Assembly: GCA_023954375.1 (NCBI GenBank)
Contig: JAMLIC010000007.1
Location: 124,001-188,000 of the forward strand
DNA from: Planctomycetota bacterium
Lineage (GTDB): Bacteria > Planctomycetota > J058
Direction of reading: 5' to 3'
Length of the DNA: 64,000 nucleotides
Both the position numbers and the translations under genes were made by a program. Positions 34,286 through 41,090 of this stretch are shown here, one piece after another. Each line of letters opens with the position of its first letter. Positions within the stretch are counted from its first letter, which is position 1. The notes under the pieces are model-generated. The model was not told the origin of the DNA and ran no database searches. It saw nothing but the letters and a program-made list of their open reading frames with translations.

Positions 34286-35022
34286 GGCTCGACGACCCCG
34301 CCTGGCTGCGCGAGCAGGTGCGCCTCGGCCGGCTCGACCCGGGGCGGCTGGCCCTCGCGGGCATGCTGGGCCACGCCGCGTCGCTCGAGGTCATGGCTGA
34401 AGCGCCACCGCCCTTCCACCCCGATGGGTTCGCGGAGCGCCTTCGCGCGGCGTGCCTGGACTGCGGGCAGGAGGCGCTGCAGCGCCTGGCCATCACGTCC
34501 GCGCGCGTCGCGGTCGAGGTCGCGCGCGGGCTCGAGGGTCCTCTCCCGGGGCTCGACCAGGCGCTCGAGGCCGCGCAGAGGTGGGAGGCCTGCCCATGTC
34601 GCGAGCACCTCGCCGCGATCGTGCCGGCGTGGCGGGCGGTGCGGGAGCGCGGGATCACCACGACCGCCACCACGGCCTGTCTCGCCGTCCGGGAGGCGCT
34701 GCGCTGGTGCACGGCGCCCCTCGGCGACCCGACGGACTGGCAGACGCCTCGCGAGCGGCATCGGCTGCGCCCGCGCTCGCTCGAGGAGAGCCTGCGTCGG
34801 AGCCGCGAGGCGTCCGCGCGACTCCTCGCGCCGCTCCGCGTCGGCGACGAGGAGACGCTGCCCCTGGAGCCGTCCTGCGTCGCGGCCTGCACCAACGCCA
34901 TGAGGCTGACCTGCGCCGCGCTCGAGGCGAGCGGCCTCACCCCCGACGCCGCGCGTGAGCGGTTGCGGCGGGCGCTGTGCGACGGGGTCGTGCCCTGGTC
35001 GCTGGCCGACCCGGACCCTTGA
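34282..35022 (+). CDS. Cys-motif helical protein, short relative of the 32147 product
   Basis: 246 residues from a GTG overlapping the Uma2 stop. Shares with the longer protein WLREQVRLGRLDPGRLALAG at the N-terminus, RWEACPCREHL, REALRWC and SCVAACTNAMRL, and a C-terminal helix TPDAARERLRRALCDG followed by VPWSL. This shows that the family unit is about 240 residues. It ends 5 bases before the tRNA-Leu gene on the other strand. No function is proposed. Confidence 0.75.
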   Translation: MRLDDPAWLREQVRLGRLDPGRLALAGMLGHAASLEVMAEAPPPFHPDGFAERLRAACLDCGQEALQRLAITSARVAVEVARGLEGPLPGLDQALEAAQRWEACPCREHLAAIVPAWRAVRERGITTTATTACLAVREALRWCTAPLGDPTDWQTPRERHRLRPRSLEESLRRSREASARLLAPLRVGDEETLPLEPSCVAACTNAMRLTCAALEASGLTPDAARERLRRALCDGVVPWSLADPDP

Positions 35023-35026
35023 GGAG

Positions 35027-35109
35027 TGCCGAGGGCGGGATTCGAACCCGCACGCCCTTTCGGGCGGGCGCTTTTGAGGCGCCTATGTCTGCCGTTCCAT
35101 CACCTCGGC
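35027..35109 (-). tRNA. tRNA-Leu (anticodon CAA)
   Basis: 83 bases. Acceptor GCCGAGG/CCTCGGC, anticodon stem GGCGC/GCGCC with loop CTCAAAA (anticodon CAA), long variable arm CGCCCGAAAGGGCG, and T arm GGGTTCGAATCCC. Discriminator A, CCA not encoded. It reads UUG, a codon that must be rare at this G+C content. Confidence 0.95.
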
Positions 35110-35127
35110 CAACTCGAACCGCCGGCG

Positions 35128-35155
35128 ATTCTATCCGGCTCTTGTCCGCTGTTGA
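35128..35155 (-). promoter_or_regulatory. Promoter of tRNA-Leu(CAA)
   Basis: On the minus strand TCAACA (35150-35155), a 16-base spacer and TAGAAT (35128-35133). Start expected about 12 bases before the mature tRNA. Confidence 0.6.
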
Positions 35156-35326
35156 CGGCGCGGGGCCTGTCGGACCCGTCGTGCATGCTGGCACGAACAA
35201 AGCCCGAGCCAAGGAGGCACGGTCTGTACTCCTGGAAGGAAGCGCGGTTGGACTGACGAGCAGTTGCGCGAAGCGGTCGCCAAGTCGAGGTCCGTGCATC
35301 GACGGACGAGGGCGCGCCGGACGGGG

Positions 35327-35332
35327 TAGACT
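35327..35332 (+). promoter_or_regulatory. -10 box of a leaderless transcript
   Basis: TAGACT ends 7 bases before the GTG at 35340. CGGACG 18 bases upstream is a possible weak -35 box. No ribosome site is present. Confidence 0.4.
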
Positions 35333-35339
35333 GGGCCGC

Positions 35340-36959
35340 GTGAGCAGCAAGACGGCAGCCCTGGCCGGCGGCGGCGCGCTCGTCGCGGTGGTCCTCGTCG
35401 TGTCGGTCCTCGTCCTGGGCGAGGACCCGCCCGCCCCGAAGGTCCTGCCGCCGCCCGTCGCGCCGACGACGACGCCCGACCGGCCCGACCGCACGCCGGC
35501 GTCGTTCACGCCGCCCGACCGGCCGACCTCGGGCGGCACGCAGCTCGGCGACCCGCCCCCCGCCACGACCGGCGGCACGCAGCTCGGCGACCCGTCCCCC
35601 CCGCCCGTGCGCCGGCCGACCGAGGCGGCGCCACCCGGCGCCGTCGAGGTGACCTTCCGCTGCACCGACGACTCCGGCGAGGCCCTCGCGGGCGTGTGGA
35701 TCGAGGTGAAGCGCCCGAGCGGGGCGCCGATCGACACGCTCACGAGCGGCCCCGGGGGTGAGGCGCGGCTCGAGCGCCTGCCGCCGGGCGAGGCGATCCA
35801 GGGCGTGGGGCGCCACCCGCTGAGCAACGAGTCGGTGGCCTTCGGCCCGATCACGATCCGCGCCGGCTCGGTCGTGACCCTCAAGTTCCGCCGGGGCGCG
35901 ACCGGGCGCCTGCACGGGCAGGTCGTCGACGAGCGCGGCCAGCCGGTGCGCGGCGCGACCCTGCGCCTGATCGACCCCAAGCAGGCCGGCGAGGCGGTCC
36001 TCGACGCCGTCGGCATGAGCCTCGGCCCGGACGGCACGTTCATGGCGACCGTCGCCGCCGGGGCGTACGCGATCTCGGCCGAGGCGCCGGGCTTCGCCGC
36101 GTCGGACCGGGCCTACGCCACCGTGCCCCCCAACGAGGAGGCCGGGCCCGTGCACCTCGTCCTCTACCGGCAGGGGCGGATCAGCGGCCGGGCGAGCCTC
36201 CCACCCGACCTGGCGGGCCTGGCGTCGACGATCGACCTGGTGATCGAGATCACGCGCGGCACCGAGGAGAACCCCTACCAGCGCGTCGACCGGCGCCCCC
36301 TCGAGGTGGACGTCGGCTTCAACTTCGTCGTCGACGGCTGCGATCCGGCCCGCTACCGCCTGCGCCTCGAGGCGCCGGCCGCCGGCGGCAACCGCGTCGG
36401 GCCGTGGTACTCGCTGACCCTCGCCCCGGGCCAGTCGATCGACGGGGTGACGCTCGTCCTCAGCGAGACGGCGCCCTCGGTGCGCGGCGTCGTGCGCGAC
36501 GACCGCGGCCTGCCGGTCGAGGGCGCGCGCGTCTCGGTCCGCGGGCGCGAGTCGACCACCGACCGCGACGGCCGCTACACCGTCCACGGCCTCGACGAGG
36601 GCGAGGACATCCTCGTCGAGGCGCGCGCCGACGGCCACGCCGGGGTCACCCAGCAGGCCACCTACGAGGGCGTGGCCCTGGCGATCGACCTCGTCCTGCC
36701 GCGCCACGGCGGCGTCCGCGGCCGCGTGCGCGGCGGCGGCAACGTCCCCGTCCTCGTGTGCCTGCGCTCCGACATGGGCGTCCGCCCCTACCAGGTGGCC
36801 GCCGGGGCGGACGGGACCTACCTCCTCGAGGGCCTGCCGCCGGGCAGCTACTTCATCAAGGCCGGCCCCGGGGCCAACCCCTTCGACGCCGCCGGCGCCC
36901 CCACCGTCGAGGTGCGCCCGGGCGAGGTCGCCGAGGCCCCCGACGTGGCGCTCCCGTAG
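35340..36959 (+). CDS. Membrane-anchored protein with carboxypeptidase-regulatory-like repeats
   Basis: 539 residues. A membrane helix at about 6-28 (LAGGGALVAVVLVVSVLVL) anchors a Pro/Thr-rich linker that contains two copies of GGTQLGDP. Then come about four beta-sandwich units of carboxypeptidase regulatory-like type: GEALAGVWIEVKRPSG, GQVVDERGQPVRGATLRL, GVVRDDRGLPVEGARVSV with TDRDGRYTVHGL, and a last one with ADGTYLLEGLPPGSYFI. Such domains are extracytoplasmic and bind ligands or add rigidity. The start was set at GTG 35340 because the helix begins at once. The ABC operon follows with its own promoter. Confidence 0.8.
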   Translation: MSSKTAALAGGGALVAVVLVVSVLVLGEDPPAPKVLPPPVAPTTTPDRPDRTPASFTPPDRPTSGGTQLGDPPPATTGGTQLGDPSPPPVRRPTEAAPPGAVEVTFRCTDDSGEALAGVWIEVKRPSGAPIDTLTSGPGGEARLERLPPGEAIQGVGRHPLSNESVAFGPITIRAGSVVTLKFRRGATGRLHGQVVDERGQPVRGATLRLIDPKQAGEAVLDAVGMSLGPDGTFMATVAAGAYAISAEAPGFAASDRAYATVPPNEEAGPVHLVLYRQGRISGRASLPPDLAGLASTIDLVIEITRGTEENPYQRVDRRPLEVDVGFNFVVDGCDPARYRLRLEAPAAGGNRVGPWYSLTLAPGQSIDGVTLVLSETAPSVRGVVRDDRGLPVEGARVSVRGRESTTDRDGRYTVHGLDEGEDILVEARADGHAGVTQQATYEGVALAIDLVLPRHGGVRGRVRGGGNVPVLVCLRSDMGVRPYQVAAGADGTYLLEGLPPGSYFIKAGPGANPFDAAGAPTVEVRPGEVAEAPDVALP

Positions 36960-36973
36960 CGGGGCGACGCATC

Positions 36974-37001
36974 TTGACGCCCCGTCGCCGCGGCTTATAA
37001 C
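36974..37001 (+). promoter_or_regulatory. Promoter of the Gld-type ABC operon
   Basis: TTGACG (36974-36979), a 16-base spacer and TATAAC (36996-37001). The -35 box lies in the loop and right arm of a CGGGGCG/CGCCCCG hairpin (36960-36984) that could end the upstream transcript. The leader to the ATG at 37116 is about 108 bases, long for this window, with nothing recognisable in it. Confidence 0.7.
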
Positions 37002-37115
37002 GTTCTGCCACTCCAGCGCCAAGGCCCGCGGCGCGCAGGACTTGCGGTCCTCGCGGCGGACCCGCGAGGGCGCCACGACGGCCGACGACGACGACACCTC
37101 ACAGGGGGGCCGCCC

Positions 37116-38084
37116 ATGCTGACCGTCAGGGACCTGCACAAGCGCTACGGGGACCTCCAGGCGCTGAACGGCGTCTCGTTCGACGTGCGCGAGGGCGACG
37201 TCGTGGGCTTCCTCGGCCCGAACGGCGCCGGCAAGTCGACGACGATGAAGATCGTCACCGGCTACATCCCCGCCACCAGCGGCAAGGTGACGATCGACGG
37301 CCTCGACACCACGAGCTACCCGATCGAGTGCAAGCGCCGCCTGGGCTACCTGCCCGAGAGCACGCCGCTCTACGGCGACATGCGCGTGCGCGAGTACCTC
37401 TCCTTCCGGGCGAGGCTCAAGGGCGTGGCCCGCCGCGACGTGGCCTCGCGGGTCGACTACGTCATGGAGCGCACCTGGCTCGGCGACCGCGCCCGCCAGC
37501 TCATCCGCACGCTCTCGAAGGGCTACCGGCAGCGCGTCGGGATCGCCGACGCGCTCGTCGCCTCGCCCAAGCTCCTGATCCTCGACGAGCCGACGATCGG
37601 CCTCGACCCGAACCAGATCCGGCAGGTGCGCGAGCTCGTGAAGGAGCTCGGCCAGACCCACACGATCCTCCTCTCGACGCACATCCTGGCCGAGGTCGAG
37701 ATGGTCTGCGACCGCGTGATCATCGTCGCCCGCGGCAAGATCGCCGCCGACGACACGGTCGAGGGCCTGGTCGAGAAGCACCGCAGCAACGCGCTGTGGG
37801 TGTCGCTCCGCACGCCCGACGACCTCGACCGGATCGAGAAGGCGCTGCGCGCGCTGCCGGGCGTGCTCTCCGCCGACGCGCCGCCCCGCCAGGAGCCGCG
37901 CGAGGGCGTGCACCGCCTGCGGCTCACGCACGACCGCGCCCGCGACGGCGACGAGGTCGCCGAGGCCGTGGCGCGGCTCGCGTCGGAGATGGGCTGGCCG
38001 CTCCAGGAGCTGGCCCCCGAGCGCACGTCGCTCGAGCAGATCTTCCACCGCCTCACCCAGGCGCAGCAGGAGGTGGCCGCGTGA
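37116..38084 (+). CDS. ABC transporter ATP-binding protein, GldA type
   Basis: 322 residues. Walker A GPNGAGKST (about 34-42), Q-loop in YLPESTPLY, signature LSKGYRQR (serine present), Walker B LLILDEPTIGLD and switch His in LSTHILAEVE are all intact, so ATP hydrolysis is expected. The C-terminal 90 residues form the accessory domain seen in the GldA/CcmA-like subclass. The permease start overlaps its stop. With the following GldF- and GldG-like proteins it resembles the complex needed for gliding in Bacteroidetes, though in non-gliding bacteria it probably exports an unknown substrate. Confidence 0.9.
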   Translation: MLTVRDLHKRYGDLQALNGVSFDVREGDVVGFLGPNGAGKSTTMKIVTGYIPATSGKVTIDGLDTTSYPIECKRRLGYLPESTPLYGDMRVREYLSFRARLKGVARRDVASRVDYVMERTWLGDRARQLIRTLSKGYRQRVGIADALVASPKLLILDEPTIGLDPNQIRQVRELVKELGQTHTILLSTHILAEVEMVCDRVIIVARGKIAADDTVEGLVEKHRSNALWVSLRTPDDLDRIEKALRALPGVLSADAPPRQEPREGVHRLRLTHDRARDGDEVAEAVARLASEMGWPLQELAPERTSLEQIFHRLTQAQQEVAA

Positions 38085-39316
38085 CGAGCGACCACGACGC
38101 GGAGACGCGCCCGGCCGACGAGGGCGCGCCGCCGCCGCCCGACCCCGAGACCCGGCCGCCGACCGACACCGAGACCCCGCGCGAGGCGCCGGTCGAGAGC
38201 GGCGGCACGCCGCCGAAGGCCCTCGAGCCCGGCGGCCTCACGCCCCCGGCCACGCCGCCGCCCGACACGACCGCCCCCGACCTCGCGCTCGCCCGGGCGG
38301 CGCTGCTCGAGCCGCCGTGCCCGGGGACGCGCGTGGTCGGCGCCGTCTGGCTGGCCTTCGGCGCCTTCCTCGTGTGGTTCTTCGCCTCGCAGGCCTTCGG
38401 CTCGGACCTCGGCACGGAGAACGTGCGCCTGCGCGCCGTGATCCGCGCCGCCGCCGTGATCGTGCCGGCCTACCCCGCCCTGCTCGGCCTCGCCGCCCTG
38501 CTCACGGGCCGGCGCCCCGACCCGCGCTGGAACCTCCTCTCGCTGCCGTTCGAGGCCTGGTGGTACTCGACCCTCGGCACGATGACCTGGCGCGAGATGA
38601 AGGGCTTCTTCGGCCGCCCGGTGGCCTACATCGTCATCTTCTTCTGGCTGGCGGTGAACGGCTACTTCTTCCTCGCCCTGCTCGAGTACTACGGCGGCCC
38701 CGACTCGTGGGGCAAGGACTTCCAGGACCCGCCGTCGCTCTACGTCACCGGCAACTTCGTCGTCATGTTCGCCCTGGCCTTCATGTGCCCGGCGCTGACC
38801 ATGCGCCTCCTCGCCGAGGAGTCGAGCAACGGCTCGCTCGAGATGCTCCTCACCTCGCCCGTGACCGACGCGCAGGTCGCGCTGTCGAAGTTCCTCGGCG
38901 CGCTGAGCTTCTACGCCGCCATGCTGCTGGGGATCGCCGCCTACCTGCTGATCCTGCGCCAGTACGCCTCCGAGTGGGACTGGGGCCCGGTCCTCGGCGG
39001 CTACCTGGGCCTCCTGCTCCTCGGCGCCTTCTTCCTGAGCATCGGCCTGTTCACGTCGTCGGTCACCGACAACCAGATCGTGGCGTTCATCCTGGCCGTG
39101 CTGCCGAACCTGTTCCTCGTGTTCATCTTCCTCGTGCAGAACGTCGTGCCCTTCGACTGGGCCAAGGACGTGATCCGGCACGTGAACGTCTGGGACCTGC
39201 ACCAGGAGTTCGTGAAGGGCATCGTGCAGTGGCGCGCGCTGGCCTTCTACCTGAGCAGCACCATCTTCTTCCTCTTCCTCGCCGTGCGCGGGGTCGAGTC
39301 GCACACGTGGAGGTGA
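38081..39316 (+). CDS. ABC transporter permease, GldF type
   Basis: 411 residues from GTG 38081. The first 80 residues are Pro/Glu/Thr-rich and cytoplasmic, longer than usual. The rest has about eight hydrophobic helices, including MTWREMKGFFGRPVAYIVIFFW and the conserved LLAEESSNGSLEMLLTSPV, the ABC-2 permease/GldF mark after helix 4. ALSKFLGALSFYAAMLLGI and the C-terminal WDLHQEFVKGIV also fit the family. Second gene of a four-gene transporter operon, coupled to the ATPase and 4 bases from the GldG-like gene. Confidence 0.88.
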   Translation: MTSDHDAETRPADEGAPPPPDPETRPPTDTETPREAPVESGGTPPKALEPGGLTPPATPPPDTTAPDLALARAALLEPPCPGTRVVGAVWLAFGAFLVWFFASQAFGSDLGTENVRLRAVIRAAAVIVPAYPALLGLAALLTGRRPDPRWNLLSLPFEAWWYSTLGTMTWREMKGFFGRPVAYIVIFFWLAVNGYFFLALLEYYGGPDSWGKDFQDPPSLYVTGNFVVMFALAFMCPALTMRLLAEESSNGSLEMLLTSPVTDAQVALSKFLGALSFYAAMLLGIAAYLLILRQYASEWDWGPVLGGYLGLLLLGAFFLSIGLFTSSVTDNQIVAFILAVLPNLFLVFIFLVQNVVPFDWAKDVIRHVNVWDLHQEFVKGIVQWRALAFYLSSTIFFLFLAVRGVESHTWR

Positions 39317-39320
39317 GCCC

Positions 39321-41090
39321 GTGACCCAGCCCCTCCAGCCCCCCGAGCGCGAGTCGGAGCTGCAGTTCCTGATCGGCGTGCTGTCGATCCTGATCGGCGG
39401 CCTCCTGCTCGTCTTCGCCGCGATCCTCTACGCGTCGAGCGGCAGCGGCCTCGCGAGCGAGGGCATGCCGCGCTTCCGCCTCGTCGCGGCGATCGGCGCC
39501 GGCCTCGTGGCGCTCGGCGTCTCGCTCGAGTTCCCGCGCCTCATGGACCTCGTGCGCCAGCGCAAGAGCCTCCACGCGGCCAACGCCGTGCTCATGAGCG
39601 TGCTGGCGTTCATCATCCTGGTGATCGTCAACTTCCTCTCGGCGCGGCACGACTTCTGGCGCGCCGACCTGACGCAGGAGGGGCTCTACACCCTCTCCGA
39701 CGAGTCGCGCGCGCTCGTGGGCGTCCTCGACCGCGACGTGCGCCTGGTCGTCCTCACCGCGGCCGACCAGGACCGCGACATGAGCCCGCTCCACGCGCTG
39801 CTCGACCAGTACCGGAGCGAGTCGGCGCGCGTGCGCGTCGAGCGCATCGACCTGCGACGCAAGGGCCAGACCGAGCTGCTGGCGCTCCTCAAGGAGCTCG
39901 GGCTCGAGGGCCAGCGCTTCGAGGACGAGCTCCTCGGCGTCGTCGTGCAGGCGCAGCTGGGCGAGGGGCTCTCTGCCCAGCGCACCAAGCACGTCCCCAA
40001 GGCCGAGCTGTGGGAGCAGGCCTTCGACCGCTCGAAGAAGCGCACCTTCCTGGGCGAGCAGAAGCTCAGCTCCGCGATCCGCGAGGTCCTGGAGGAGAAG
40101 CGCGCCAAGCTCTACTTCCTCACGGGCCACGCCGAGGCCTCGATCGACGAGCACGACGACCACGGCGGCGGGAGCAACCAGGAGGGCCTCGGCACGCTGG
40201 CCGCGATGCTCCGCCAGCGCAACATGGAGCTCGCCGAGCTGAAGCTCACCGACGGCGGCCCCGTCCCCGACGACTGCGACCTGCTGGTGATCCCGGGCCC
40301 GCGCGTGGCGCTCGACCCGCGCGAGGTGGCGAGCGTCGAGCGCTTCCTCGAGCGGGGCGGCGACGCGCTGATCCTCCTCGACCCCGTGGTCGCCAGCCGC
40401 GACGGCGGCGGGACGCGCTTCGCGGAGTCGGGCCTCGAGCCGCTCCTCAAGGAGCGCTACGGCGTCCTGTCCGATGACGCGCTCATCTTCACGCAGGTCC
40501 AGGATCCGATCGTCGGCCTCCTCCTCACCGAGGAGGTCCAGGGCGACGAGTTCGATGTCGGCCACCAGGTGGGCAAGCGGCTCGCGCGCGAGCAGGCGCG
40601 GGTCATGCTCCTCGGCGCGCGGCCGCTGCGGACGACGCCGGCGCCCGGCGCGACCACCTCGGAGCTCGTCAAGACGGGGTCGCGCGCGCCCGTGTTCGCC
40701 GTGGGCGACCCGCTCGGCCTGCGCGCCCGCGGGCGGCCGACCGACGAGCCGCAGCGCGGCCCGTTCACGCTGGTCGTGACCAGCGAGCGGTCGGTCGGCG
40801 AGGGCGAGGAGCAGCAGCGCAGCCGGGTCGTCGTCGTGGGCGACGTCGGCTGGGCGCAGAACCTCGCCATCGGCGTGGGCCGCTTCCACAACCTGGAGCT
40901 GTTCCTGAACGCCGCCTCCTGGGCGATGAACCGCGAGGAGCGGCTCGTGGGCAAGGCCAGCCGGCCGAAGAGCTACCGGCTGGAGATGGCGCCCGAGACG
41001 CTCGCCGCCATGAAGCTCTTCTCCTTCTTCGGCCTGCCGAGCGTGGCCATCGGCCTGGGCCTGTTCGCCTGGATGCTCCGGCGGAGGTGA
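39321..41090 (+). CDS. GldG-type auxiliary component of the ABC exporter
   Basis: 589 residues. Two N-terminal membrane helices plus a third near 90-108 (MSVLAFIILVIVNFLSA), followed by a large extracytoplasmic domain (about 110-560) with the GldG-type features DLTQEGLYTLSDES, KLYFLTGHAEASI, DCDLLVIPGPRVALDP and GDALILLDPV, and a last membrane helix near the end (VAIGLGLFAWML). The Gly-rich insertion HDDHGGGSNQEG is unusual. GTG at 39321 has GGAGGTG upstream. It overlaps the DUF4340 gene, which fits a shared complex. Confidence 0.85.
   Translation: MTQPLQPPERESELQFLIGVLSILIGGLLLVFAAILYASSGSGLASEGMPRFRLVAAIGAGLVALGVSLEFPRLMDLVRQRKSLHAANAVLMSVLAFIILVIVNFLSARHDFWRADLTQEGLYTLSDESRALVGVLDRDVRLVVLTAADQDRDMSPLHALLDQYRSESARVRVERIDLRRKGQTELLALLKELGLEGQRFEDELLGVVVQAQLGEGLSAQRTKHVPKAELWEQAFDRSKKRTFLGEQKLSSAIREVLEEKRAKLYFLTGHAEASIDEHDDHGGGSNQEGLGTLAAMLRQRNMELAELKLTDGGPVPDDCDLLVIPGPRVALDPREVASVERFLERGGDALILLDPVVASRDGGGTRFAESGLEPLLKERYGVLSDDALIFTQVQDPIVGLLLTEEVQGDEFDVGHQVGKRLAREQARVMLLGARPLRTTPAPGATTSELVKTGSRAPVFAVGDPLGLRARGRPTDEPQRGPFTLVVTSERSVGEGEEQQRSRVVVVGDVGWAQNLAIGVGRFHNLELFLNAASWAMNREERLVGKASRPKSYRLEMAPETLAAMKLFSFFGLPSVAIGLGLFAWMLRRR

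Noticed and set aside
32126..35109. Integrated mobile element next to tRNA-Leu(CAA)
   Set aside because: No integrase, no repeated tRNA end (att site) and codon use like the surroundings.
35185..35202. TGGCACGAACAAAGC as a sigma-54 promoter
   Set aside because: Spacing is right but the second box is AAGC in place of TTGC, and a TAGACT box lies closer to the gene. Left as a weak possibility only.
35100..38048. Minus-strand open frame of 982 codons opposite the regulatory-like protein and GldA
   Set aside because: Runs antisense through the Walker and signature motifs of the ATPase and through tRNA-Leu; composition of a shadow frame.
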